From an uncultured Clostridia bacterium (GTDB lineage Bacteria > Bacillota > Clostridia > Christensenellales > UBA1242): a stretch of DNA of 36,958 nt. Shown one piece after another: positions 25,181 to 33,739 of the stretch; within the stretch, counting starts at the first letter, position 1; the number at the start of each line of letters is the position of its first letter. A program made the translations under genes and the position numbers. Location of the stretch: assembly GCA_944384425.1 (NCBI GenBank), contig CALWTI010000006.1, positions 1 to 36,958 on the forward strand, in the 5' to 3' direction. The notes under the pieces were generated by a model that had not been told where the DNA came from, searched no databases, and saw only the letters and a program-made list of their open reading frames with translations.

Positions 25181-26838
25181 TATTTGCGTTTTTTTGTATC
25201 CTTCAATGTTATCGTCCTATTAAAAACAAGATTATTTTCTGTTGTGTCTTTGTCGAGGCAGAAATATCCGTTTCTTATGAACTGATATCTCTCGTCCATT
25301 GTGTAAGGAACGCCATCTTCAACATAGCAGTCTTTTAGTATTGTGAGTGAGTTTGGATTGATTTTGAAATTGTCTGTTGCGTGCTCTTGCCCTTCAACTT
25401 CTTCTTGACTTTCTTCGTCAACAAGGTTTTCAAAAAGTCTAACTTCAACTTTTTTTGCATGGTTTGGATTTACCCAATGAATTGTGCCTTTGACTTTGAC
25501 GGTGCAGTCACTTCCACTCTTTGTGCCTTCCAAATAGTTTGCATAAACTGTTGTGACATTACCTTCGCTGTCCTCATCAAAGCCTGTACATTCAACGATG
25601 TATGCACCTTTTAATCTAACTTTTGCACCAACATAAAGTCTATAAAATTTTGGGTCTGGTACTTTTATAAAGTCTTCTCTTTCAATAAGAGATTCACGAC
25701 CGAAATAGTACTTTCTATGTGTTGTTGTTTCATTTTGTGGATAGTCTTCAAGGTCAACTTCTTCTTCTTTGCCTTCTGGCCAGTTGTTTACCACGAGTTT
25801 GATTGGATGCAAAACTGCCATAACTCTTTTTGAAACTTTGTTTAAGTCATCACGAATAAAGTGATTCAAAAATTCTGGGTCAATTAAAGAGTTGCTTTTT
25901 GAAATTCCGGCAGCCAAGACAAAAGTCTTTAAGCTTTCAGGGAGTACGCCCCTGCGTCTGAGCCCACGAAGGCTATAAAGTCTTGGATCATCAAAACCCG
26001 AGACGAGTCCGTCTTGGACAAGCTTTTTGATAAAGCGCTTGCCAAGAATTGCTCCCTTAATGTAAAGGTTTGCATATTCAACTTGGCGAGAGTGATTTTT
26101 TAGTCCGCTATTTTCAACCACCCAGTTATATAGTGGTCTATGATCTTCAAATTCTGGACCACATATTGAGTGAGAAACTCCTTCATAGCAGTCGTCAAGT
26201 GGGTGTGAAAAGTCGTATGTTGGATATATGTTCCACTGTCTGCCAATTCGTTGATGATTTAGGTATTGAATACGATAAATAACTGGGTCGCGCATATTCA
26301 TATTTGGACTTGCCATATCTATCTTTGCCCTAAGGCATCTTGAACCCATTTCAAACTCACCGTTTTTCATACGCTCAAAAAGGTCAAGATTTTCTTCAAC
26401 ACTTCGGTCGCGATATGGACTGTTCTTGCCTGGTTCTGTCAATGTTCCACGGTATTTTGTAAGTTCCTCAGGACTAAGGTCGCAAACATATGCCTTGCCT
26501 TCTTTGATAAGCTTGACGGCAACTTCGTAATTCATTTGAAAATACTCTGTTGCGTAGTGAATTTCGTGCCAGTCATAGCCAAGCCAATGTACATCGTCTT
26601 GAATTGCATCAACAAACTCCTGACTTTCTTTTTGTGGGTTTGTGTCATCATATCTAAGGTTACAAACTCCGCCATATTTTTTTGCCAGGCCATAATTAAG
26701 CACTATGTTTCTGACATGCCCTATGTGAAGGTATCCACTTGGCTCAGGTGGGTGACGAGTTTGAACATGGTCAAACCTGCCTTCTTTTAAATCTTTATTG
26801 ATTATTTCTTCAATAAAATTTGTTGCCTCGATTTCCAT
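25180..26838 (-). CDS. glnS: Glutaminyl-tRNA synthetase
   Basis: Charges tRNA-Gln directly; many Firmicutes lack this enzyme and use GatCAB amidation. 552 residues, matching E. coli GlnRS along its whole length (PPEPSGYLHIGH with HIGH at 38-41; PGKNSPYRDRSVEENL; RAKIDMASP; GFDDPRL; LRGLRRRG; HWVNPNHA; GYFCLD near the end). The KMSKS-equivalent motif, MSKR in E. coli, reads LGKR (265-268). The last codons and stop (AAACGCAAATAA) belong to the adjoining repeat. AAGGAG precedes the ATG. Probably monocistronic and possibly acquired by transfer. Confidence 0.94.
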   Translation of the reverse strand: MEIEATNFIEEIINKDLKEGRFDHVQTRHPPEPSGYLHIGHVRNIVLNYGLAKKYGGVCNLRYDDTNPQKESQEFVDAIQDDVHWLGYDWHEIHYATEYFQMNYEVAVKLIKEGKAYVCDLSPEELTKYRGTLTEPGKNSPYRDRSVEENLDLFERMKNGEFEMGSRCLRAKIDMASPNMNMRDPVIYRIQYLNHQRIGRQWNIYPTYDFSHPLDDCYEGVSHSICGPEFEDHRPLYNWVVENSGLKNHSRQVEYANLYIKGAILGKRFIKKLVQDGLVSGFDDPRLYSLRGLRRRGVLPESLKTFVLAAGISKSNSLIDPEFLNHFIRDDLNKVSKRVMAVLHPIKLVVNNWPEGKEEEVDLEDYPQNETTTHRKYYFGRESLIEREDFIKVPDPKFYRLYVGAKVRLKGAYIVECTGFDEDSEGNVTTVYANYLEGTKSGSDCTVKVKGTIHWVNPNHAKKVEVRLFENLVDEESQEEVEGQEHATDNFKINPNSLTILKDCYVEDGVPYTMDERYQFIRNGYFCLDKDTTENNLVFNRTITLKDTKKRK

Positions 26839-26890
26839 TTTTTCTCCTTAAATTTTTATATGTAAAGTGTAAACATATTTTAAAAAAAAA

Positions 26891-26913
26891 TCAACCTTTA
26901 TTTAAAAGATTGA
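26891..26913 (-). terminator. Terminator of the PH-domain gene
   Basis: TCAACCTTT (26891-26899) pairs with AAAGATTGA (26905-26913), one G-U pair, followed on the minus strand by a run of T (26882-26890). It lies between the PH-domain gene and glnS. Confidence 0.8.
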
Positions 26914-26950
26914 CTTTTGTTTTATAATTTTATTTTTAATAAAGTAACAT

Positions 26951-27325
26951 TTAGTTAAATTCAGCGACACGGAAGCCTCGTTTTGCCTTTTCTTCCTCAA
27001 TTCTGTCAGCAAGCATATTTCTAACTTCTGCGGCATTTTTTACATGACGAATGACAAGTGTTGGAGTGCTCTCATCTTTTGAATACAAAACTATTGTTCC
27101 CACACCAAAGATTTTTTCACCTAGGCTTGAAGTAAGTGAAATGTCATAAATCCTGTAAAGGTTAACTTCTTCTTCACGAGTAAAAAGTAGTCCTGTCTTT
27201 ACAAAAACTTTTGTCCAATCCGGATCATCAACAAGATAATATCTCGTGAACGAAATTGGCATACCAAGTATTCTCTTTCTGTCATGCCAAACGACTTTAC
27301 TAGTTTCGCCCCAATTATTTGCCAT
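26951..27325 (-). CDS. Bacterial PH-domain (bPH2/DUF304-like) protein
   Basis: 124 residues, a single pleckstrin-homology-like domain. The pattern VKTGLLFTREEEVNLYRIYDISLTSSLGEKIFGVGTI corresponds to the bPH2 strand pattern (R-x-G-I-L, I-P-x-x-R-I-x-D-V, G-x-G-T-I) when read in parts. There is no membrane helix, so it is cytosolic or peripheral. It is transcribed alone, upstream of glnS with a terminator between. Function unknown. Confidence 0.75.
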   Translation of the reverse strand: MANNWGETSKVVWHDRKRILGMPISFTRYYLVDDPDWTKVFVKTGLLFTREEEVNLYRIYDISLTSSLGEKIFGVGTIVLYSKDESTPTLVIRHVKNAAEVRNMLADRIEEEKAKRGFRVAEFN

Positions 27326-27457
27326 AATAACCTACCTTTTGTAATTATACTACACCAAAGTCCCAAAAATGTCCAGTATTTTATTTATTTGGTTTTACTC
27401 ATGACAAAAAATGTGTTATATTTACTATATTAGAGCAAAATATATTTAGGAGAGATT

Positions 27458-28363
27458 ATGCGAAGAAAAGTTGTCCTTAGTGGTGGACTGATACTCACTC
27501 TTTTGTATAGTTTAATGTTTTTGGCATCACTTTTTTTGCTTGTATTTTCAGTCATCTATTGTTTTGTTTCAAGTGATGTTCAAATTGTTGATGATATTTT
27601 AACGCCAATCGTTTGGCCATTTTTAACGCATGGCAAATACGGGCTTTTGGTCATAGTCGCCACAATAACTGCGCTCGTATTGTTCTCGCTCGTGTGCGCA
27701 TCTAGATTTATTAAATATAGCAATTTCAAAACAAATAAATTTTCAAAAAAACGCGGACTTTACATCTTTTATCTTATTTGGTTTATTTTAATCAGCGCCT
27801 TATGTGTTTACTTTTTGATAAAAAATTCTCTTGATTATTTATTTAGTGACAACCTAATTTTAAACATAGTTTTAATTGTCACACTAAGCCTTAACATAAT
27901 CAGCATATTTATATTATTTTTTGACATACCAAAGCGCGTTGAAGAAGATACAGTTGTTCAAACGGGTGAAGTTCAAAATGACGGCTTTATCACTGAAATT
28001 TCACAAGACGACAGCGCCCAAGAAGAAAAACCTACAAAACAGCCTGATGTCAACTGGAAGGACTACATCTATGACGATGATGAAGTCGAAGTGACAAACA
28101 CAATTCCTATGCAAAAAAGACCACCAATTTACACTGCTGGTCTTGACGGCGAAGATGATGAAGAAAAGTCAGAAAACACAACAAAAGACCAAACTGAAAG
28201 TAACACGAAAAAGTATAGACCACTACCAGAAAGCAATGTTACAAAACAGGTTATAAGCGGAATATCTAAACTTGACGAAATGCGAAAGTCAGGGCAAATC
28301 ACTTCCACGCAGTACACAAAACTAAGAAATAAACTCATCAGAAAACTGACAAAAAACGTCTAG
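27458..28363 (+). CDS. Membrane protein with C-terminal SHOCT domain
   Basis: 301 residues. Four predicted membrane helices (about 12-36, 50-75, 92-112 and 125-148) are followed by an acidic, low-complexity cytosolic linker (150-255) and a C-terminal SHOCT-like helix pair (about 262-300: ISKLDEMRKSGQITSTQYTK). SHOCT modules are found at the ends of many unrelated membrane proteins and may oligomerise. AGGAG precedes the ATG; a possible promoter is ATGACA (27401), 16 bp, TACTAT (27423). Its stop codon overlaps that of glnN by sharing CTAG. Function unknown. Confidence 0.75.
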   Translation: MRRKVVLSGGLILTLLYSLMFLASLFLLVFSVIYCFVSSDVQIVDDILTPIVWPFLTHGKYGLLVIVATITALVLFSLVCASRFIKYSNFKTNKFSKKRGLYIFYLIWFILISALCVYFLIKNSLDYLFSDNLILNIVLIVTLSLNIISIFILFFDIPKRVEEDTVVQTGEVQNDGFITEISQDDSAQEEKPTKQPDVNWKDYIYDDDEVEVTNTIPMQKRPPIYTAGLDGEDDEEKSENTTKDQTESNTKKYRPLPESNVTKQVISGISKLDEMRKSGQITSTQYTKLRNKLIRKLTKNV

Positions 28364-30414
28364 TCAAAAAGAATGTCATCGTATGTTGGGAATGGTTTAA
28401 ACTCACTTGGTATGCTATGCTCAATCTCGTCGAATATATTTCTTGTTTCGTTATATAGTGGCAAAAGTTGGTCTTTGCAACAATTTGCCTTTAAAGTTAC
28501 ATCATTTAAACTAATTGCAGAATTTAAAATGTTCTGCAATTTTTTTGAATTTTCAGTTAGCGCAATTATTCTTTGATTTAGGTCTTTTGCCCTATCTTTC
28601 AAATAGTCGGTGTCAAGGTGCGATTTCTCGCAATTTTTTAACAGGCTTTGTGTGAAGTCCAAATATTTTTCAAGTGATGGAACAATTTGTTTGTTTAAGA
28701 TGTTGTTCATAACAATGCCTTCTGTTATTATGCTTTCGCAATATGTCTTTACATATGAAAGATATCTCACCTTTATCTCCCTTTTTGAAAGCACATTGTT
28801 TCTCTCAAAAAGGTCAATGTTCTTTTCGTCCAAAAGTGACTTATATGCTTCAACGCTATCTTTGATATCTACAAGTTTACGCTCGCTTGCTATTTTTGAC
28901 CACTGATTGTCATAACTGTTGCCGTTAAACACGATTCTTTTATGCGCCTCATAATTTTGCTTGACTATTTCTTTAACCGACTTACCCTTTTCAAGTTCTT
29001 TTGTGACCATTAACAGTTCGTCTGCCAAAATAGTTGATAGCACACAGTTTGCAAGTGCAGGACTTTGACTTGCTCCAAGCATACGAAATTCAAACTTGTT
29101 GCCCGTGAAGGCAAAAGGGCTGGTACGATTTCGGTCACAGTTATCTTTAATAAGTGGTGCAAGATACGAAGTCTTCAAGTCCATGGCACTGACATTTTTT
29201 GACCTTGATTTTTGTGAAGTTATGTATGAATTTATCATATTTTCAATGTCTTCACCGATATAAACAGATATGACTGATGGTGGAGCTTCGTTGCCACCAA
29301 GACGCTGGTCGTTGCCCGCCCCTGCCGTGCTTAGCCTTAAAAGGTCATAGTGTTTATCGATTGCAGAAAGTATTGATACAAAAAAGAGCATAAATGTGTC
29401 TTCGTCAAACTTCCCAACATCAAAAATATTTTCTCCACCGTCTGTTGATATTGACCAGTTGTTATGCTTACCACTGCCGTTGACACCACTAAATGGTTTT
29501 TCATGAAAAAGAACCACTTTGCCGTGCTTTTTTGCAACTTCACTGAGAGCGTCCATTGTGAGCATATTTTGGTCACACGCCACTGTGGTTGAAAAATACC
29601 TTTGCACAACTTCGTGCTGAGCTGGGGCAACTTCGTTGTGCTGGACTTTTGCAATAACACCCATTTTTAGCAAATTTTCATATGTTTCGTTCATAAACAA
29701 TCTAAGGTCGCCGTCTATTTTGTCAAAGTAGTGGTGATATGTTTCTTGAGATTTGCTTGGAGCGCTTCCAAAAAGCGTTCTGCCCGTTAAAATTAGGTCT
29801 TTTCTTTTCTCATAAAGGTCTTTATTTATCAAAAAATATTCTTGCTCAATTCCAAGGTCAGTATACACACTTTTTACATCAGTGTAGCCAAGTTTGTTTA
29901 AAAGTTTTGTTGCAACATCGCTAAGCCTTTCATTTGCACGAAGAAGAGGCATCTTTTCGTCAAGCGACACGCCGTTGTATCCAATAAATGCCGTTGGAAT
30001 GTAAAGAACTTTGACCTTGCCTTCATTTTTTATGAACACCGGGCTTGTCATATCCCACACAGTGTAACCTCGTGCTTCAAATGTCACTCTTTCGCCCTCG
30101 CTTGGAAAACTTGAAGCGTCTGTTTCCCCCTTCATCAAACTTGACCCACAAAAGCTTGAAATAAGTTTGCCATCTTTAATATCCACAAAAGCAACTTGCT
30201 TTTCTGCCGACTTTGATGTGAGTGGAAAAAACCAATGCGTGTAGTGCGTTGCCCCATTTTCCTTTGCCCATGACACAATCGCCTTTGCAATTTTTTCAGC
30301 AAGAGATATGGACAGTGGTTTAGCTTCTTTTTTTAGTGATATATATTTTTTATAATCACTTCCCTTCATATATTTTTTTAATTTTTCATCAGTTAAAACA
30401 TATTCAAATGCCAT
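28360..30414 (-). CDS. glnN: Glutamine synthetase type III
   Basis: Makes glutamine from glutamate and ammonia. 684 residues, the GSIII length. Family hallmarks: the N-terminal block AFVDIKDGKLISSFCGSSLMKGETDASSFPSE, the catalytic FHEKPFSGVNGSGKHNNWS, and NEAPPSVISVYIG (each read as a shorter motif: EKPFSGVNGSGKHNNWS, NEAPPSVISVYIG). RNRTSPFAFTGNKFEFR follows. No GlnR or nitrogen regulator is next to it. It has its own promoter (30439-30467) and an AAGGAAGG ribosome site. Confidence 0.96.
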   Translation of the reverse strand: MAFEYVLTDEKLKKYMKGSDYKKYISLKKEAKPLSISLAEKIAKAIVSWAKENGATHYTHWFFPLTSKSAEKQVAFVDIKDGKLISSFCGSSLMKGETDASSFPSEGERVTFEARGYTVWDMTSPVFIKNEGKVKVLYIPTAFIGYNGVSLDEKMPLLRANERLSDVATKLLNKLGYTDVKSVYTDLGIEQEYFLINKDLYEKRKDLILTGRTLFGSAPSKSQETYHHYFDKIDGDLRLFMNETYENLLKMGVIAKVQHNEVAPAQHEVVQRYFSTTVACDQNMLTMDALSEVAKKHGKVVLFHEKPFSGVNGSGKHNNWSISTDGGENIFDVGKFDEDTFMLFFVSILSAIDKHYDLLRLSTAGAGNDQRLGGNEAPPSVISVYIGEDIENMINSYITSQKSRSKNVSAMDLKTSYLAPLIKDNCDRNRTSPFAFTGNKFEFRMLGASQSPALANCVLSTILADELLMVTKELEKGKSVKEIVKQNYEAHKRIVFNGNSYDNQWSKIASERKLVDIKDSVEAYKSLLDEKNIDLFERNNVLSKREIKVRYLSYVKTYCESIITEGIVMNNILNKQIVPSLEKYLDFTQSLLKNCEKSHLDTDYLKDRAKDLNQRIIALTENSKKLQNILNSAISLNDVTLKANCCKDQLLPLYNETRNIFDEIEHSIPSEFKPFPTYDDILFD

Positions 30415-30438
30415 AGTGCCTTCCTTTATAATATTTTA

Positions 30439-30467
30439 TATATAGCATGATAAACAAATTTGTGCAA
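30439..30467 (-). promoter_or_regulatory. Promoter of glnN
   Basis: On the minus strand: TTGCAC (30462-30467), 17 bp, TATATA (30439-30444). The leader is about 17 nt. Confidence 0.65.
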
Positions 30468-30481
30468 ATAACTTTGTTTAG

Positions 30482-30510
30482 TTGACAAAATTATTTAAAC
30501 AACATAACAT
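30482..30510 (+). promoter_or_regulatory. Promoter of pdp, start site predicted on the ATG
   Basis: TTGACA (30482-30487), 17 bp, TAACAT (30505-30510). Only TTTTTT (30511-30516) lies between the -10 and the ATG at 30517, which is where a transcript should start. Confidence 0.8.
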
Positions 30511-30516
30511 TTTTTT

Positions 30517-31743
30517 ATGGAAATAAATAATTTAGTTGAAAAAATTGAAAAACACATTGACTTTACCTATGAAGAGATAAACTCAGTCATAAAAAAATAC
30601 ACAATGGGCGAATATTCCGACCAAGATTTTTTGCCCGTGATTAAAGCAATTTCCGAAAATAATATTAGTGACAAATGCCTCTATTATTTGACAAAATCAA
30701 TGAAAAACAGCGGAGTTGTGCTTGACCAAAGTCCGCTTGGAAAAACTGTCGACAAACACTCAACGGGTGGAGTGAGCGACACGACGACAATCGCCATAGT
30801 GCCAATACTTGCCTGCCTTAACACAAAGATGCTAAAACTCAGCGGGCGAAGTTTGGGCTTTACGGGTGGAACATGTGACAAACTTGAATGTTTTGAAGGC
30901 TACAAAACTGATATACCACTTAAAAAGGCATATGAGCTTGTAAAAGAAAATGGCGGATGTATGATGACCTCAACTGCTGACATCGCCCCAGCTGACAAAA
31001 AGATTTATGCACTTAGGGACAAGACAAATCTTGTTGACAACATCTCACTCATTGCATCATCTGTCATGAGTAAAAAACTTGCCACTGGCGCAAACATCAT
31101 TGTGCTTGATGTTAAATATGGCGACGGCGCTTTTATGCCTGACAAAAAAAGTGCGAAAACACTTGGCAAAAAGATGATTATGCTGGCAAAAAAAGACAAC
31201 AAAAAAGCAAAAGTTGTGTATGGCGATATGTCACAACCACTGGGCTATAATGTTGGCACTAAACTTGAATGTATGGAAATTGTTAAACTTCTCGGGCATT
31301 ATGACAAACATAATCCCCTTCTTAAAGCGTGCATAAAGCTTTCAGCACTTTGTCATGCGCTTGACAAGCACATACCATATTTTATTGCAAAAGCGAAAGT
31401 GGTTAAAGTAATTAAAAACAAGTGCGCCCTTGAAAAATTAAAAACAATGGTTAGTTGTCAAGGGGGAAAACTTGATTTGTTTGAAAAAGATTATGACAAA
31501 CCTTGTCTTGTGAAACTGGCACAAAATGATTGCACATTAAAGGCTTTTAAAACAAAAGAGCTTGGCGAAATTGTCAATAACCTTAATCATAAATATAAGT
31601 CAAATGAATACGGAATTATCACCTATCACAAAATTGGTGACAAAATAAAAAAAGGCGAAAAACTTTTTTCGCTTTATGCCCCTTTTGGCGAAGCTAAAGA
31701 TATTTCAAGACAAATTTTTGACTGCTTTATTTTTCACTCATAA
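30517..31743 (+). CDS. pdp: Pyrimidine-nucleoside (thymidine/uridine) phosphorylase
   Basis: Splits pyrimidine nucleosides with phosphate for salvage; cytosolic. 408 residues, slightly shorter than the usual 430. Motifs: KHSTGGVSD and [16 protein letters not shown] (phosphate and sugar binding), then [20 protein letters not shown] and [14 protein letters not shown]. The N-terminus aligns with the family alpha domain, so the ATG is right although it has no Shine-Dalgarno. It ends convergently with mazF, overlapping it by 10 nt. Together with cdd it makes a pyrimidine-salvage set. Confidence 0.93.
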   Translation: MEINNLVEKIEKHIDFTYEEINSVIKKYTMGEYSDQDFLPVIKAISENNISDKCLYYLTKSMKNSGVVLDQSPLGKTVDKHSTGGVSDTTTIAIVPILACLNTKMLKLSGRSLGFTGGTCDKLECFEGYKTDIPLKKAYELVKENGGCMMTSTADIAPADKKIYALRDKTNLVDNISLIASSVMSKKLATGANIIVLDVKYGDGAFMPDKKSAKTLGKKMIMLAKKDNKKAKVVYGDMSQPLGYNVGTKLECMEIVKLLGHYDKHNPLLKACIKLSALCHALDKHIPYFIAKAKVVKVIKNKCALEKLKTMVSCQGGKLDLFEKDYDKPCLVKLAQNDCTLKAFKTKELGEIVNNLNHKYKSNEYGIITYHKIGDKIKKGEKLFSLYAPFGEAKDISRQIFDCFIFHS

Positions 31744-32093
31744 AAACCAAGAGATATCAAAATAGCTTTATCAACTTCTTTCATTTTGACCATGTCGACT
31801 TTGCAAACTTTGTCGGATAGTCTTTTCTTGTCTATTGTCCTTATTTGTTCAAGTAGTATTACGCTATCTTTTGGTAAATTATATTTATTTGAAGGAAGTT
31901 CAATATGCGTTGGTAGTTTTGCTTTTTCAAGTTGGCTTGTTATCGCCGCCACAATAACAGTTGGTGAATATTTGTTGCCCACATTGTTTTGAATGACAAG
32001 AACAGGCCTTTGTCCACCTTGTTCGCTTCCAACAATAGGGCTTAGGTCTGCATAATATATATCACCTCTCGTTATTTGTGGTCTTTCTTGCAC
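31734..32093 (-). CDS. mazF: MazF/EndoA-type mRNA interferase toxin
   Basis: Sequence-specific ribonuclease toxin of a type II toxin-antitoxin system. 119 residues, almost the same as Bacillus Ndo[43 protein letters not shown] and [17 protein letters not shown]. Start is GTG at 32093 with AAAGGA upstream. It overlaps the 79-residue upstream gene by 22 nt, the usual antitoxin-toxin coupling. The upstream partner does not look like the usual ribbon-helix-helix EndoAI antitoxin. Confidence 0.93.
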   Translation of the reverse strand: MQERPQITRGDIYYADLSPIVGSEQGGQRPVLVIQNNVGNKYSPTVIVAAITSQLEKAKLPTHIELPSNKYNLPKDSVILLEQIRTIDKKRLSDKVCKVDMVKMKEVDKAILISLGFYE

Positions 32094-32311
32094 GATATTA
32101 TCCTTTCATAACCTAAATAGTCTAAAAGGTCGGCACTTTCAAACTCGCTGTCAAGGTCAAGTTTAGAAAATAGCATACCCTTCACTTTCATACTATGCAC
32201 AAGGTCATCATTTTGACTTAGCGTGAATGAATAATCCTTGCCATTTTTCTTTTCAAAATCATGCACATTTTTTTGTAACTCTGATTTTATTTTTTCGTAA
32301 TTTATTTCCAT
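32072..32311 (-). CDS. Putative antitoxin or partner of MazF, 79 aa, unfamiliar
   Basis: 79 residues from the ATG at 32311. I do not recognise the family, and I see no AbrB-type or ribbon-helix-helix signature. It is mixed-charge ([12 protein letters not shown], then [23 protein letters not shown]). An earlier in-frame ATG at 32326 is part of a 15-nt tandem duplication; its ATGGAG supplies the ribosome site for the ATG at 32311. Position and overlap with mazF suggest an antitoxin, but this is by context only. Confidence 0.7.
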   Translation of the reverse strand: MEINYEKIKSELQKNVHDFEKKNGKDYSFTLSQNDDLVHSMKVKGMLFSKLDLDSEFESADLLDYLGYERIISCKKDHK

Positions 32312-32383
32312 ATAATTTATCTCCATAAAACAAACTTCTAAACATATGTTGCGAAAAATAAAAAATAATATTCTAAAAAAAAT

Positions 32384-32398
32384 AGGGCTTTTCGCCCT
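32384..32398 (-). terminator. Terminator between acpS and the mazF module
   Basis: AGGGC (32384-32388), loop TTTTC, GCCCT (32394-32398). On the minus strand it is followed by A and eight T. It separates the tyrS-yigZ-recX-acpS operon from the toxin genes. Confidence 0.75.
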
Positions 32399-32429
32399 CA
32401 TATGCAGTTAAAACCTGACCGTTAAAACA

Positions 32430-32466
32430 ACCGTAAACGCAGTATCACGCAGTTTTTCGGCAGTCT
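32430..32466. repeat. Repeat core copy overlapping the acpS 3' end
   Basis: CGCAGTATCACGCAG and TTTTTCGGCAGTCT match the right end of the repeat behind recR. On the minus strand this repeat encodes the last residues (Asp-Cys-Arg-Lys-Thr-Ala) and stop codon of acpS. Confidence 0.6.
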
Positions 32467-32792
32467 TCAATTAGACATATTGCAACACACACTGTCTTTG
32501 AATGTGATATCGAAATATGAATATTTTCGTTTTTTTTATTTTTAATTAAAACATATGGACTATTATCGTTGTTATGCAATATTTCTATATCCAAAAAAGA
32601 TAGTTCTTTTGGACAAAAAAATGCTTTTTTCACTGCTTCTTTGGCACAAAAATGTCCGCAAATTCTTTCGTATTTATTTTTAAATTTATTAAAATATTCT
32701 ATTTCATTTTTTGTGAATATTTTTTTTAATTTTTGTTCGTCTTCTGCAATGCTTTTTATTCTATCTATTTCTAAGATATCAACTCCAATCAT
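32445..32792 (-). CDS. acpS: Holo-[acyl-carrier-protein] synthase
   Basis: Attaches 4'-phosphopantetheine from CoA to acyl carrier protein for fatty acid synthesis. 115 residues from ATG 32792 (GGAG upstream; earlier in-frame starts overlap recX more and lack a site). Mg ligands: Asp5 in GVDILEIDR and Glu52 in FCAKEAVKKA; HISISHSKTVCVA closes the domain. It overlaps recX by 14 nt. The C-terminal tail CRKTA is encoded by a repeat element and is probably not ancestral. Confidence 0.9.
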   Translation of the reverse strand: MIGVDILEIDRIKSIAEDEQKLKKIFTKNEIEYFNKFKNKYERICGHFCAKEAVKKAFFCPKELSFLDIEILHNNDNSPYVLIKNKKNENIHISISHSKTVCVAICLIEDCRKTA

Positions 32793-33393
32793 CACGCTCT
32801 CCAAACACACTATTTACTGCTTTTTTTGCTTCATCAAATGAATAGCCTTTTGACAAAATATATCTATATGCCTTTTGTTTTGTTTTTTCGTCATTAGGTT
32901 TATTTTTTATATATTTTTCAACAATATTATTTAAAGCATTTTCATCAATTTCGTGGTCATCTAAAACACGAGAAATTATGTCTTTTTTTATACCTTTTGC
33001 AAATAATTTTTGTTTTAAATAATTTTTTCCATATTGTTTTTTTAATAAAACATATTGCCTTGCATAATATTCGTCATCAATATATCCATATTTTTTCAAA
33101 AATTCTATGGCGTCATTTATTGCATCTTCGTCAATGTTTTTTTGCTTTAAGTTGTCATAAACTTGCTTTTGAGTTTTTAAACATTTTTCAACAAACTTTA
33201 ATGCCATCTCTCTTGACAAAAGTACATCACTTTGCTTTTTAATTTGACTAAGCGCTTCTTCATCAATGACTTGTCCAGTTTTTATTTTATTTTTGACAAT
33301 GACCTCCGCCGTCAAAAGACAATAAAAGTCGTCATCAACAAAAAGCTTGTATACTTCGCTTTTTCCACGCCTTGTCATTTCAGTTATTTTCAT
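32779..33393 (-). CDS. recX: RecX-like regulator of RecA
   Basis: RecX inhibits or modulates RecA filaments. 204 residues from the ATG at 33393 (MKITEM), preceded by GGAG 6 nt upstream inside the yigZ 3' end; upstream codons in the open frame are yigZ overlap. Features of the family: AIEFLKKYGYIDDEYYARQY, then KQKLFAKGIKKDIISRVL and KAYRYILSKGYSFDEAKKAV. It is acidic/basic alpha-helical (three-helix RecX repeats). Coupled with yigZ and acpS. Confidence 0.85.
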   Translation of the reverse strand: MKITEMTRRGKSEVYKLFVDDDFYCLLTAEVIVKNKIKTGQVIDEEALSQIKKQSDVLLSREMALKFVEKCLKTQKQVYDNLKQKNIDEDAINDAIEFLKKYGYIDDEYYARQYVLLKKQYGKNYLKQKLFAKGIKKDIISRVLDDHEIDENALNNIVEKYIKNKPNDEKTKQKAYRYILSKGYSFDEAKKAVNSVFGERDDWS

Positions 33394-33739
33394 ACTCATC
33401 TCCAAGTGCAAGGCTTGCACACTTTGTGTATGCCCTGACAAGTCCACCAGCACCAAGTTTTATTCCACCAAAGTATCTCACAACAACGACAAGCACATTA
33501 CTTAGCCTTTTCTTTTCAACAACCGAAAGTATTGGTCTTCCTGCCGTTCCCGACGGCTCACCATCATCACTGAATTTGACTTGCTCAGTGCTTGAAACAA
33601 TTTTGTAGGCATAGCAAATGTGCGTCGATTTTTTGTGAATTGTTTTTAGCTGGCTCAAAATTTCTTCAACACTCTTTGTATCGCTAACATGGTAGGCATA
33701 TCCATAAAATTTAGATTTTTGAATTTCTAAAAGTTTCAT
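33380..33739 (-). CDS. yigZ: YigZ/IMPACT family protein (short form)
   Basis: UPF0029 N-terminal domain protein; function unclear. 119 residues: SKFYGYAYHV, then KFSDDGEPSGTAGRPIL and VVVRYFGGIKLGAGGLVRAY are the family hallmarks. Typical members have about 200 residues with a C-terminal DUF1949 domain; that domain is absent here. ATGA overlap with tyrS (4 nt) and with recX. Confidence 0.9.
   Translation of the reverse strand: MKLLEIQKSKFYGYAYHVSDTKSVEEILSQLKTIHKKSTHICYAYKIVSSTEQVKFSDDGEPSGTAGRPILSVVEKKRLSNVLVVVVRYFGGIKLGAGGLVRAYTKCASLALGDEYENN

Noticed and set aside
30684..30881. Minus-strand open frames inside pdp and other genes
   Set aside because: They are shadow frames of strongly recognised genes, with no ribosome sites or independent promoters.
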